DNA of 64,000 nt, taken from NCBI GenBank assembly GCA_028023455.1, contig JAQFVV010006470.1, positions 400,001 through 464,000 on the forward strand. The letters are read 5' to 3'. The notes under the pieces were generated by a model. That model was not told the origin of the DNA. It was given only the letters and a program-made list of their open reading frames with translations, and made no database searches. This DNA is from Epiperipatus broadwayi. Its lineage: Eukaryota > Onychophora > Udeonychophora > Euonychophora > Peripatidae. Below, piece by piece: positions 17,538 through 30,905 of this stretch. How positions within the stretch are numbered: position 1 is the first letter of the stretch; the number at the start of each line of letters is the position of its first letter. The translations under genes were made by a program, and so were the position numbers.

Positions 17538-17710
17538 GTTTTTTTATTGTTTAAAAAAATTTTTTATGGTGTTATTATATAGTTGTTTTTTTATTTTGTT
17601 CATTATATCATAGCTCTGAAGAAGACTGCAGGTCAGTCGAAACATAGGTGTATGTACAAATAAAGTTTGCTAAAAAGTGTTTGAAGTTTGGATAAATTGT
17701 ATTTATATGA
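17538..17710 (+). repeat. PLE-1 right terminal inverted repeat
   Basis: It matches the left arm in reverse. It contains CTGAAGA, a GACT/AGTC hairpin with loop GCAGGTC, GAAAC, and then ACATA-GGTG-TATGT, which can pair. This mimics a hammerhead core with helices II and III. I find no pairing for helix I, so ribozyme activity is doubtful in this copy. Confidence 0.85.
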
Positions 17711-17723
17711 AAACCCAATGTTA

Positions 17724-18712
17724 TTTATAATTAATCTCTACCTTGTATCACTTGATAGATATTATAGTGTATCTTGGAATACTATTATAAACAAAATACT
17801 TAACTATGTAGAATATTTAACTTAATATCTGATATATAAAATGATTAGCTTTATTGGACTCAGACACTGCATTCTATAGATGACTTCAAACACTCTAAAT
17901 ATATAATACAACAGGCAAATTTGTAACAAATTATAATATTGTAAATGAATCGAATTTATGATTATGTTATAAACAGAATTGGAAGGGTAGAATGTGACAT
18001 TCTAAATATCACTTATATATAATGCATTACATGTAATTATAAAATCGTAAGAGAACGATTATTAATTTGCTTGAAAAATTATATAAATGATTGCACAAAT
18101 ATTGCCACCACTGATACAATTATATATATAATCATTTTTATAAAAAAATATTACAATTAAATAGTAAGCTATAAATTAATAAGATTACGCAAAAAGTACA
18201 GGCATGTGTATACATTATATCAATAATTTCATCAAAAGAAGAATTTAGAGTTAGTGGTGAAAATAATCAAATCACTTACATATGCAAATCGGATTCAGGA
18301 TTGAAACATAGATATGCTTCATAATTTTCAAAATTTGTTTATCTATTGTGATTAATGATAATGATTATTGTACAGGTGGATAATGCATTGTTACTTTCAT
18401 TGGACATGTGTTTTTTTATAATAGACATACATATGGGCTTCATGTTGGAATCATTATTCTACAATTAGAAGAACTATCGACCAAAGAGGTGTTACTAGAC
18501 TAGCTAAGGATTATATAGATGACAATGTCTGTGGTTTCTCTCGCACACCTTCCTGCAACAATTGACATTTAGAACACATAAGACAATTTTATAACATATC
18601 TATACAATCTTCTAAATAATGATATTTCAGAATATTTATTAACTTAATGTGATTGAGATCATATAAGGTATGTGTCTGTAATAAATTTACTTGAATGTAT
18701 TAACAACAAAAA
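17724..18712. other. No gene seen; AT-rich DNA
   Basis: No supported feature. Confidence 0.5.
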
Positions 18713-19083
<371 letters not shown>

Positions 19084-19275
19084 AATGAGCATGCTAATAG
19101 CTCTAATCAAGCTTTAGCAACAACTGCCACAATAGAAAGCATTTTTAATCTCTATTTAATACATTTCACCCTCAAACTGGTTTCAAGCTATTGGCTATCC
19201 TCAGTGAGGCACTATGATATTTCAGGGACAAGATCCAAAATACCAACTCAAAGCCAGCTCTTTGATACTTAACTA
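19084..19275 (-). repeat. H2 repeat fragment, inverted
   Basis: The reverse complement of part of the H2 units at 20078-20410 and 20505-20835. Shared boxes are GAGCATGCTAATAGCTC, the region before the hammerhead core, and a TAGTTAAGTATCA box. It starts right at the TATC array. Confidence 0.75.
19170..19209 (-). ncRNA. Hammerhead ribozyme candidate, H2 family
   Basis: On the minus strand: CCTCA (helix I), CTGAGGA (invariant core; position 7 tolerates any base), T-AGC, loop CAATA, GCT-T (helix II), GAA, A-C-[CA]-G-T (short helix III), T at the cleavage site, then TGAGG pairing fully with CCTCA. All invariant core bases are present. Weak points are a T-T mismatch at the base of helix II and a two-pair helix III. 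Very short helix III is known from PLE hammerheads, which are thought to work as dimers. Confidence 0.6.
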
Positions 19276-19342
19276 TTAAGTAGAAAATATAAAACTTTCA
19301 GACACCTAATTGTTTCCAAATTCAGTTATATAACTTAAATGG

Positions 19343-19960
19343 ATAACATCATCATCATCAACAACCATTATCAATTCACTGCAGAATGAAGGTCTCTCCA
19401 ACTTCAATTCATCTTCTCTGATTTTAGCTTGTGTTCTCCACATCACCTCTCACACTTTCTTATTTCATCCATCTAGCTTACAAGTGGTCTCTTTCTGGGT
19501 CGTTTAGAATCTCTTGGATTTAGTTTAAGATTGCAATTGTCCATCTATTATCATCTCTTCTAGCAATATGTCCAGCCCAACTTCACTTCAATCTTTTAAT
19601 TTTTTCAATGAGGCCAGTAACACCTGTTTGGTCTCTTACCCATAAATTGTGTTTTCAATCTCTTCTTGTTACTCGCAATAGTCATCACTCCATACCTTTG
19701 TCAGTGGTTTGAAGTTTCTGTATTGCTTTTCTATTAAGTGTCCAAGTCTCAGATACATAAGTAAGAACTGGTTAAACATATTTATTAAAAACCTTTATTT
19801 TCAAACACATAGGCATATTTCCTTTTAGTATCAAGTTATTTCTACCAAACACACTCCAGCCAAGTTTAATTCTATGATTAATTTCATCCATTATGTTTCC
19901 ATCTGTATTAATAATATAACCAAGGTATTTGTAAGTGGGTCTGAAAACTATTTAGACACA
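19343..19960 (-). pseudogene. RTE-like LINE 3' fragment, longer copy
   Basis: Read on the minus strand from 19960, broken frames give recognisable pieces in the order expected for an RTE-type RT C-terminus: a GYIIN...EINHRIKLGW box, FNKYV followed by LTYVSETW, MER and TRRD, RDQTGVTGLI, WAGHIARRDDNRWT, and a distal W..LH. At least three in-frame stops and several shifts are present. The 3' end carries a short ATC tail at 19348-19360. It is homologous to 6830-7215 but longer on the 5' side. Confidence 0.72.
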
Positions 19961-20077
19961 CCATATATTAATAGCTTTCACAACATAACATAACTTAAGA
20001 CTTAGTATAATAGTAAGGAAAATCAAGTTATACATCACAGGTCTTAACATGTTTAGCTTACATGTTATAAATAATAA

Positions 20078-20410
20078 TAATGAGTGTGCTAATATTGCTA
20101 ACGATTTTAATGTATGGTGTGGCTAATGTGTACCCAGATCCATATATCTAGTTAAGCTAGATGGCTGGATTTTAAGATATATAAATGTCTGAAAACTTCA
20201 GATTTTCTACTAATAGTTCAGTATCAGAAACGAAGTGTTTTTGAATTGGTATTTTGGATCTAGTGTCTGAAATTTTCTTGCCCATCAGTGAGGATAATCA
20301 ACAGTTTGGAGCCAGTTTGTGGATGTTTTATGTTTCTAAATAGTAACTTTAATTGCTTTACCTTATGGCAAAGATTGTTAGAGCTATTAGCATGCTCATT
20401 ATTTTATTTT
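20078..20410 (+). repeat. H2 repeat unit 1
   Basis: A non-coding unit beginning near a TATGGTGTGGCT box and ending near GCATGCTCATTATTTTA. The hammerhead site is degraded here (GTGAGGA at 20288-20294, GGAGC instead of GAAAC). It is about 408 bp out of phase with unit 2. Confidence 0.7.
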
Positions 20411-20504
20411 ATAAAATATAAGTAATCTAATTAGGACAAGTGATGTATGACTGATATTATTTACTACTATAGAATTTCTTATAAGAGTTAAGTAATATTA
20501 TATT

Positions 20505-20835
20505 TCTAAGGCTATTCATATATGGTGTAGCTGAAGAGTTTTCAGAACCACACGACTATTTAAATTATATGGTTGGATTTGAAGAACGAATAGATGCCAA
20601 CAATTTTAGATTTTTTACTTAATAGTTAAGTATCAGAAAAGTATGGGTTTAATTTTATATTTTAGATATAGTGTCTGAAATATTATAGTGACTCACTGAC
20701 AACAGTCAATAGCTTGAAACGAGTTTGGAGATGGAGATGTTTTTAAGTAGAGATTTTAAATGCTTTCTTTGGAAGCATTTATTGATAAAGCTTTCTAAGA
20801 GGTACTAACATGCCCATTATTTTATTTTATAAAAC
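20505..20835 (+). repeat. H2 repeat unit 2
   Basis: The same order of boxes as unit 1: TATGGTGTAGCT, a TAGTTAAGTATCAGAAA box, the core region, then CATGCCCATTATTTTA. The hammerhead-like core lies at 20691-20730 with CTGACAA (G8 changed to A) and an intact GAAAC, so it is probably dead. Confidence 0.7.
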
Positions 20836-20839
20836 ACAA

Positions 20840-23083
20840 ACTTACATCATTAAAACCAATAGCACACAGAAAAGCCCACCTTTATTTATGAGTCAATATA
20901 TTTATGAAAGCATTAAAGACTGCAATTTGTCCACATAGACTGAAATTATTGATTCAAAAATATTTTAATAAGAATATGCAAATAAATTGTCAATTATAAC
21001 ATTAAAAACTGCAATTATAATTCTCAACTTGCTCCCAAACTAATGCTTAAATAATAATTGGAATAATATTCAAGACTAAATTGATTTATAAGTAATCATT
21101 AAAATCAATCAACAATTAGACAATCACAATATCAATAACAATTAACAATCTCAAGTTGTTGTCATGGCAACATTTTAACAATAAAAGTGGAACCCCACAT
21201 TTATTTATAGTCCAATCAAGCAGTTGGCAACCTTTTACATTGAATTATGTTTTATTTTGTTTTTTGTTAATATAAAGACCATTTTCTTTTACAAAAATAA
21301 ATTAATCTATATTGTTTCATTTTATATGTGGAATTTTCTAATTCATAAATACAAAAATTATTTAAGATTAATAAGTAATAGTATTCTAATCTTTATTAAT
21401 TTTTATAGATGTGTTTTCCTTCACAATTCTTTATAAAATTTTTGTGATTTAGTTTACCCAAATCAGAAAGGTGTAGTAGTCAAATTTGATGCCTAGTGAA
21501 TTGTACAGAATTCAATATTTTATTTTTGTTTGCAGTTGACCAGGTAGGGGTTGGTTAATCAAATGTCTTTGAGGTAGATGTTTTGCATGTCACAGTAGTA
21601 TTTTTTACCAAAACAATTAGGAAAATAGTGTTCTTGTTTTATTTTACATATAGTTATACAATGTTAACAAAATTTTTTTTTTATTTTAAAATTTTATTAA
21701 ATGAGCTTAAAAATTTAAATAATATCTAAATTTATTTGTGGACCTTTAAAATTATGTCAGCCCACCAGGTCAGACTGCAAATCCATCTATATAGAGGCTA
21801 CATATTGCAACTTGGCCACAAAAATTGAAAACATTTATACAAAGAAGTTTAAATAAACATTTTTAAACAGGAAAATATAACCTGTTCTTAATGCAGATTA
21901 ATGAATATTCAGTTATAACATTACAAACTGCAACTATATATATATATATATATATATATATTGAAACAGACTCTCTGTTTCACGTATATATTTTAAAGTT
22001 TATTTCCCCCTTCCACCTAAAGTCATGAAGGAAAACAGACATATATGAAAGAAACCAACTTTTCTATAATCTTTTTTTTAAAGAAAGCAAAATGTTTAAA
22101 TTTAAAAGAAAATCATTATTTTCTATAATAATCAAGAGTAAAAAGAATTGAGAAAAAAGATAAATCTTAATTATTGATTTTTATAATTTTTAAATCATGA
22201 AATAAATACTTCTCTAAATATTTAAAGCTGGCATTTATTAAAATATTATATTTTTAATTTTTGAAATGATGTCATACAATGTGTAATAATCGCTTAAAGT
22301 AAACTTATCAAATTGGAAAACATGGCTTAATCTACATAATTACTTATCATCTGAGCTACAATATCCAAATATGAATATGACTGCAGGACAGTCAAAACTG
22401 TAAGAGAAAATTTTAGTGTAAAAATAGTATTGTGAAGTTTATGAGAAAGTTGAAAATAGTATCATGTGTAAATGTATAAATCAATACATAAAGAAAGGAA
22501 GGAGAAGAAGAAAATTGTATTACACCCTCTTAGCCTTGAACATTAATATATCTTATTATTTAAGAAATATTTTGGGTGCAAAAGGTTATAATTTACTTTA
22601 GTCATATATTGGACTATTTACATAATCTAAAATTGAGTTAGAAACATTTAACTTTGTTTAAATTTTTTAAAGACTTTGATTACTCAATATTAGATCATGG
22701 AAATAGTCCAATATATAAATACAAATAAAATACTATCATCATAAATCTTTAGAAAAAAATTATAACAGACTATTTATTATTCTGCATTTGGAACATGTTA
22801 TATTTATCTGTTTAAAGATCTATATTTAAACTTCTTTAAATCAATAGATTAAATATCTGTGCAAAGTTGTAATCTTTAGTATCCATATAAATATAGTGGG
22901 CCATAAACAAAGGAATGATATTCCACCATGACAACAATTTGATATTGTTAATTTTTCTTGATATTGGGATTATTTAAGTGTTGACTTGTTTTAATATATA
23001 TATATATATATATATATAACTACAACCATTAAATGTCTGTATTTTTAAATCATATAATAATAATTCAAACAAATATATTTAAG
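20840..23083. other. No gene seen; one PLE-tail-like relic
   Basis: AT-rich and non-coding. At 22375-22405 GACTGCAGGACAGTC followed by AAAAC resembles the PLE-1 terminal hairpin (GACTGCAGGTCAGTC, GAAAC), so a small PLE remnant is likely there. TA arrays lie at 21938-21961 and 22994-23018. Confidence 0.45.
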
Positions 23084-23252
23084 ACAGTATTCAAAGTTAA
23101 ATAATATATTCTTTACCAGAAGTACTTTCAATTGTTTCACTGACAATTTTTATCAGCAGATATACATTTGTATTAACAGTTGATAAAGATTGTCAGTGAA
23201 ACAATTGAAAGTACTTCTGGTAAAGAATTGTTTATTTAATTTTGAATACAGT
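23084..23252. repeat. Near-perfect palindrome, 72 bp arms
   Basis: The arms 23084-23155 and 23181-23252 are inverted copies around a 25 bp loop, almost identical in the inner 50 bp. Each arm read outward holds GAAACAATTG after a TGATAA box, like a PLE tail. It may be a head-to-head pair of PLE ends or a fold-back element. Confidence 0.85.
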
Positions 23253-23322
23253 GTTATATATATATTTCCATATATGTATACTATTCATATATATATACAG
23301 TGTTATATATATATATATGAAT

Positions 23323-25325
23323 AGTAACAATCGGAAAGAAAGTGATGATCAAATCTAACCACAACCTGCACTACAGGGGCGCCATCTAGGCATTTAAACT
23401 AAAAAAATATATAGAGTAGGCAGATACGCGCTGTTAAGATTCCACTTTATTTAAATATTTAGATCATTAGCCCAACTCACTAGCTCAGTGGAACAGCAGA
23501 GATTATAAAATATAACTTTATATCTCAAAGATAAAAAAAATAAAAGCCACTGCCAGAAATTAACACATAATAATATTTATTTACGCACATATAAAATCAT
23601 TCTAATTTGAGGAATAAGTTTAACATTTTAGATGTTTATATTAATCTTTAATTTTACATTTAAATAGATTTCAATAATGAGTTTAATATTTATTTAGTGA
23701 GTCGAGTATGAATAGACTATATAGATTGTATTTGAAAAGAAAATATTCTATCCCTTATTTTACCTTATGCCAAAAAGTTGCAGTCAAACTGGAGTCAATC
23801 CATCTGATACATTTATGTATTCAATGTAGCATGAAAATACGACAACACAAAATACTATGCTGTCAGGAATGTACATCTGAACAGTAAGTAGAGTTAGAGA
23901 AGACATTGTCTCTCCACCAACAGGAATGCTGCTACATCTGTTGGCGAGTAGACCAATAAACATAAAACTCCATAGGAATGGATTGCGGTCCTTTGCCGTC
24001 TTGCAAACCCATCCATAGGCAAACAGAAGGTGTGTGGCATATATATGCAATCCTGCCCATAGCAGATCTCATACTACATCTACTAATTACACAAATATAT
24101 CCAATCCATTGAGCCAATTCAACTACAAAACAAATAACCTAAGATTACCCTCCCTTAATATAACTTTTCAAAACTATATAGCCATTCATGCCCGACTTAA
24201 ATTTAACATTTAAATACATTCACACAGATGGATTTTATATAATTTGTTTTATAATGTCAAGTATAGATCAGCTGCACAGATTCCATGGTTAAAAACATTT
24301 CAAAATAAACACAACCAATCAAAATACAAAATCATCGATAATGTCAATTGCATAGGGAATACACAAAACCCAATAGCATTCATCGTAAGATGCTTGCAGT
24401 GACATCATTGACTTATATATTCTAATCAAAGGTGAAAACCACAACATTATCAACCGCTAATGAATCTATGCAACGTCTATACCCAACCTTAAATTCCCTC
24501 ATTTAAAATTTAAACAATAAATATTAATACAACTAAAATAATAAATGAAAATGATTTTTTTTATCAAATACAAACATATATATGAAATTACACATTATCA
24601 ATTGATTTTAAACTTAAAAGTCAGATAGAAGTTTATAAGCTTGAACAAAAGTTCTTAATTATTTTTAAATTTAGAGTTCATGTCTATATCGCCTACGGTA
24701 GAAGAGCCCAGGTTCCTATTTTTTAATTCCCGTGATGTCTCCATTGGAAAATAATGTTCTGGAGGTGGCATTAGCTGATTCTATTCTGGTATCACAGTCT
24801 TTTCATTTTTTTTTAAATAAGTGAGAGAGGACGACAATCGTGTCTTGTTGTTCGTCTCCCCAAATCAAGTTTGAAAACTCACTGGAACTCAATATTTCTC
24901 CTTTTATAGTCCTCCTATGGATTCCATGAACAGAGACATCACTGTTCCATTTTTTCCCCATGGTCCGGGCCTTCATTTGCTGCCCCCATATTGGACAAGC
25001 TAATTCTTGATTCCTTATCTAACTTTGATCTGACTTTTTAATTACACAACTTTTGGATAATTAACAAACAATCATCTCCATTTACAAAAACACCTTATCT
25101 CCAAGTCTTGTACTTTTTTTATAAAAAAGTATGTTCAAATACTTATTTATTTGTTTTTTTAAAAAAAATATTTTTAAAGATTTGAATCTGTGCGAATATA
25201 TACGTTTAACAAACATTTTAATTTTAGTGTTTAGTTTTTTTTTTTTTTAATAGATTTTATTTTTATTTGTGAACTTTAAGATTTTATTTTAAATTAATGT
25301 AACAACATATTTATATATCGTTACA
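23323..25325 (+). mobile_element. Solo-LTR-like element, copy A
   Basis: A non-coding 2.0 kb unit that starts at GTAACAATCGG and ends at ATATCGTTACA, directly next to TA-rich arrays on both sides. Copies B (35468-37526) and C (37539-39698, inverted) align along the whole length, sharing for example GGCGCCATCTAGGCATT and CGCGCTGTTAAGATTCC. Termini of the TGTAAC...GTTACA type and the lack of coding sequence suggest a solo LTR. No internal region of this family is in the window. Short open frames inside (for example 24117-23784 minus) have no recognisable content. Confidence 0.7.
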
Positions 25326-26603
25326 ATATATATATATATAATTTTCAGAAAATCCATTTCTTTGTAATCGAAATTTGATTCACTTTGTGTCTGAAATCCA
25401 AGCCTATCCAAATAAATACTTAAACAAGTATCTTACAAGGTGTAGAGATCCTCCTCAATTAGAATGGCTCACTCTATTCAGATTGGACACTAGTGTAATG
25501 TTTGGAATCAGTTAATCAATTATTTCTTTATATAAAAAAGTAAACTGTGACACAAATCTCAAACAATTTCTTGTTATCTAATTTATGTATGATATAACTG
25601 AAACACACAGGTTTATTATATACCTATGTTTATATATGTAATATATAGGGTATATGAGCACATATACCCTAATTTATGATAATAAAATATCTTTTAAAAA
25701 TTAGGTGTATGCTTACTTTATTTAATTTTATTTATAATATTATAAAAAAGTTAAAATTCTGTCTGCATCTTTTGCCTAAATCATTGTTTTAATTCCCAGT
25801 AACGTTAATGAATAGATATAAATTTTATTGTCAAACCATTAATGTCACCTATAGTGACCATCAATAATCATCAAACTTTACAACTTTTTAGAGAACATCC
25901 ATGCTTGACTTTGATTTAAATAAGAACAAATGTCTAAGGTTACCATTGTTTACTTTATGTCTGCACTGAACATTTTCAAACTTTCTTATTACTATTAAAG
26001 ATAATAATATGACATTTCATGGAATTATAAGATTTTAAATAGCAATATAGCAGTATAAAATCCAAAGCATCAATTGATATTTCAATAATCCTATTATAAC
26101 ATTACATCATCTGTTCCAAGTTGATTAATCAAGCAAAATATAGATGTATCTATAGTAGAAACAAGAAAACTTGTATAAAATAATATAAAAAGTTTGGAAT
26201 AGTAAAGTTGTTAATAATTTTAACCCATTATATGTGGAAAGAAATATAAATTATTGTTTTGTTATTTTCTTATTACTTATAAAATGACAAGAAGTGCATG
26301 AACTCATTTATAATTTTCACTTAATTTTACCATCTGCATATGAATATAATATATGAAAATTTATTGCAAAATGCTTGATAGACATTTATCAAAGGACATA
26401 GGAAAAGTATGGTCTTTAGTTCTTAGAATGATTTGGTGTAATCTACACATAAATTGACATTCTCCATTACAGAATAACTTTGTTTTAAAAGTATTTCTAA
26501 TTAGCCTGTTTATAAGTTCATCAAAAGTAAAAACGTTTTCACTAGAGAAACAAACAATAACAATAATGTTATAATTATTTATTAAGCACACAGGAAGTAT
26601 ACA
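25326..26603. other. No gene seen; AT-rich DNA
   Basis: It begins with a short TA run adjoining LTR copy A. No supported gene. Confidence 0.5.
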
Positions 26604-27203
<600 letters not shown>

Positions 27204-27206
27204 ACT

Positions 27207-28478
27207 GCTTTAAAAATATCATGCATAGCCTATATGGACGATGTAACCATTTTTCTCCCCTCTAAAAAGAACCTCCTCATATTACAAGAGATAATCAAGA
27301 ATTATACCTCAAATTGTAATTTAAAAATTAACACAAATAAAACTGCTGCATGGTCAATATACACAGGCAAGCACTGTACAGAGATGTTTAATGGTAAACC
27401 ATCTGCTTTCCCATTCTATCTTGGAACCAATGGACTGAGGCAAAAAATTCATAATAAATTAAAAATAGATGCTGAAAAAATCACAGCCTCACTTGAAAAG
27501 TCATACCTGTCAATATACGCAAAGGTAGCACTATTTAATCAACTTATAATTACAAAAATTACATACTACACATCTATAATCAAATTTGCAAAAACATTCA
27601 TATCTAAAATCTCGTCAATCTGTAACAAACTAATATGGAAGAGAAAGTAAGTGGCAATCTCTTTAAAAAAATCTGAGCAGACCACCACATAGCAATGGAC
27701 TTGGACTCCATACAATCAATGTTTTTTTTACACACAGAAATCAGTAAATCTAATAACAGCAACCATAAAAAATTTTCCAGACCTGGAGTGTGTAATCAGT
27801 ATAATACCAACAGACAGACCACCCCCTTCATATGGATATCTATCCACACTGATTGAAGAACTCAAGCCAATATACAATAAAATATCACTCAATAATGAAA
27901 ACAAGTATACATACTGGGACATTTATAATATACTATATCCAAACCAGACACCTAATCTACATCCATCAGTTCTTGGAATAGATAACAGGCAACTACTGCA
28001 ACAATTCAGAAAATGGTCATTACAACCAAAATTATTTGATTTTCTACTTAAGCTTAATGTCAATGCTGTACCCACAACCCATTTCCTTAGATTTCGTAGA
28101 TTCTATAAAAATATAGATCCCATGTGCGGGCTAAGTCATAGAGAAGAAGAGACAGAAGATCATTTTCTTCATTCCTGCAGTGCTCTAGAAACAATATGTC
28201 ACACAATGTTTACCACATACAGAAATGCTATCATTTCAATTGATGAAATAATAAATATGTTTAAAAAAGGCAACAACCCTGCTATTCGTGCAGCAACATA
28301 CAACCTTTATGCCTACTGGTGTACCAGATGCACTTTTGCACTTGCCAATAACCCTAGACGCCACCCAGCAACATATTCAATAAAACTAGAACTGTTAAGA
28401 AAAAGAGACAGCATCCTAGCTCAACCAGATGTATTTGCAGCCACATGGTCACACTTGAAACAAAGATCCAGTCTATGA
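27207..28478 (+). pseudogene. LINE-B ORF2 C-terminal half
   Basis: One frame carries YMDDVTIFLPSKK (from about 27228), LKINTNKT, ITASLEKSYLSIYAK, LIWKRK, then after two stops (TAA at 27648-27650, TAG near 27691) and a short out-of-frame patch near 27660-27730 continues open to a TGA at 28476-28478. The order and spacing match LINE-A 3076-4324, including the C-terminal ATWSHLK/ATWSLIK box. In the knuckle the second cysteine is replaced (MCGLSHREEE against ICQLCNKEEE in LINE-A), so the zinc site is damaged. Only the RT palm end and thumb remain, so the copy cannot be active. Confidence 0.82.
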
Positions 28479-28732
28479 AATATAAAGGCCAATAAGATAG
28501 ATGATGACATTTTCAACATCAGCATTTTTTCCAACTTTAAAAAAAATGCAAGCATAAACTGAACTAAATAGAAGACCAAATTTAAAAACAAGAAGAAAAA
28601 AAAGTATGCAGAAAAGATAAAGACTTATTATATACTGAAAGTTGTAATTTGTTTTTCATTTGTAAAAAAATCAATATATTACTAGATGTGACTCTGTAAC
28701 TTTTTAGACTCAATAAAGTTTTGCTTTGAAAC

Positions 28733-28972
<240 letters not shown>

Positions 28973-29745
28973 CTTATTTAACAATTTGGCAAAAAGAAAC
29001 AACACTTATTAAAACTGTTAAAATGCAGATATTGATTGAAACTTCACATATTTCATAATATCATCTCTCCTTTTAAAAAAAACAATTATTCTATGTTGTT
29101 TGATGCCACCATGGAATACAGGAGTTTAATTTAATATATATTATTCAATTTAATATATATTATTCATTCTTTAGATAAAGCTAGACAAATCCTGGTAAAA
29201 ATTAAGCCATTTAAATAAACAAGTAAAACAAATTTTGGTTATTGACTAACTCAACTAACTCAAAAGATTAGAAGATAGGCATGTTTTATATTATAACGAT
29301 GAAGATGGTGTGTTTGTTATATACTAGCAATAAATTCTTAAGTTAGACTACATGTTAAGAAGTGAATAGTTTCAAAGACGATACTAAACAAGAACAAAGA
29401 CTTGTAATAAATATGGTCTATCTAAAAAAATATTACTTTTTCTGTAAAACAATGCCCTACATTTATATTACCAATATTACATTCATACAGAAAAGGGATA
29501 TGAGTTTTGGAATTACATATCTGAATAAATAAAACTAGAATATGCAAGTGTATTCTTCAGCCTTTAGACAGGCATGTTTTAATCAACGTTTTACAAAGTT
29601 TATAATAATGACAACATCTATATCAAATTATTCTTCATATCAATTATGTAATCTTATATACTATTACATATTTTATTCAAATTATTGTATGGATACATTA
29701 TGCCTATTTGTATGTAAAGAAACTTATATAAATGACACTTACTCT
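28973..29745. other. No gene seen; AT-rich DNA
   Basis: A short direct repeat of AATTTAATATATATTATTC occurs near 29127-29166. No other feature is supported. Confidence 0.5.
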
Positions 29746-29862
29746 GTTAAAATAGGCAAAACTTTCTCCATAGAGTAGTGCCACTCTAAGCAAGAAAGAA
29801 TAATCAATGGATGTCAGAAGGCTTGTGCATAAAATACCTATCTAGTACAAACTCATCCAATA

Positions 29863-29904
29863 TCCCCAAACTAGTTTCCAGCTTATGGCCTTCGTCAGCG
29901 AGGA
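29863..29904 (-). ncRNA. Hammerhead ribozyme candidate, H1 copy 1
   Basis: Minus strand: TCCTCG (helix I), CTGACGA core, A-GGC, loop CATAA, GCT-G (helix II with a G-U pair), GAA, ACTAGT (short helix III), T at the cleavage site (29869), TGGGGA closing helix I through six pairs, including wobbles. All invariant core bases are present. The base of helix II is mismatched. Confidence 0.55.
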
Positions 29905-30315
29905 GCCTTGGATCTGAGAGCAATGCACCCAGATCTTAGGATGTAATGCAACCCTCCATCACCCACCTTTTATCTCTACATAACTACAAAACTATGAGAA
30001 TAAAATTGAAAACACAAATATTTTTAATCTAAGCTCAGTAGCTTATATAGTTATATGGGTCTGAACTCAGTTAAGCACCCATGTATTTTAGTGACTTTGG
30101 CTCTTTTACAACCATAGCCACCACCTTCATATAAGGCAGGATTGGTATTAAACCTTAAATATCACATGATCACTATCTTACATGTTTTCTTAACTGTTGT
30201 TAAAATAGGCAAAACTCTCTCCATACAGTAGTGCCACTCTAAGCAAGACAGAGTTATCAATGGATGACAGAAGGCTTGTTCATAAAATTCCTATCTAGTG
30301 CCTACTCATCCAATA

Positions 30316-30357
30316 TCCCTAAACTAGTTTCTGGCTTATAGCCTTCATCAGTGAGGA
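30316..30357 (-). ncRNA. Hammerhead ribozyme candidate, H1 copy 2
   Basis: Minus strand: TCCTCA, CTGATGA, A-GGC, loop TATAA, GCC-A, GAA, ACTAGT, T (30322), TAGGGA. Core bases are intact, but one helix I pair (second position) is lost by a G-to-A change. Confidence 0.5.
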
Positions 30358-30863
30358 GCCTTGGATCTGAGAACACAGCACCTAGATCTTAGGATCTAAT
30401 GCACCCTCCAGCACCCACCTTTTATCTCTATATAACTACAAAAGTATGGGAATGAAATTGAAAACCCACAGATATTTTGAATCTAAGCTCAATAGCTTAT
30501 ATAGTCAAATGGGTCTGAAATCAGTTCAGAATCCACACATTTTGGTGTATTTGGCTCTTTTACAACCATAGTCACCACCTTCCTAGAAGGCAGAATTGGT
30601 ATTAAACCTTAAAACATCACATGATCACTATCTTCCATGCTTGCTCATAACTGTTGTTAAAATAGGCAAATCTCTCTCCATACAGTATTGCAACCCTAAG
30701 CAAGACAGAGTAATCAATATAAGCTACTGAGCTTAGATTGAAAATATATGTGTTGTTTTCAATTTTATTCTCATAGTTTTGTAGTTATGTAGAGACAAAA
30801 GGTGGGTGCTGGAGGGTTGCATTAAATCCTAAGATCTAGGTGCAGTGCTCTCAGATTCAAGAC

Positions 30864-30905
30864 TCCTCATTGATGAAGGCCATAATCCAGAAACTAGTTT
30901 GGGGA
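30864..30905 (+). ncRNA. Hammerhead-like core, H1 copy 3 (mutated)
   Basis: It carries the same layout on the plus strand, but C3 of the core is T (TTGATGA at 30870-30876) and helix II has a mismatch, so it is probably inactive. Confidence 0.4.

Larger units (their letters stand above)
15197..17723 (+). mobile_element. PLE-1, Penelope-like element with terminal inverted repeats
   Basis: This is a 5'-truncated Penelope-like element. It contains the C-terminal part of a PLE reverse transcriptase joined to a GIY-YIG endonuclease, bracketed by two inverted copies of the same terminal sequence (15249-15421 and 17538-17710). A 17 bp sequence with one mismatch (ATGAAAACCCAAT[A/G]TTA) occurs at 15197-15213 and 17707-17723 and may be the target-site duplication. 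The left copy stands about 35 bp outside the inverted repeat, so this is not certain. Inverted or tandem terminal repeats are known from the Penelope family. Confidence 0.85.

Noticed and set aside
23150-23215. Hammerhead in the palindrome arms
   Set aside because: TGATAA lacks the required G8, and helix II does not pair.
23784-24117. Short minus-strand frames in LTR copy A
   Set aside because: Only partly kept in copy B (35856-36116) and broken in C; no domain.
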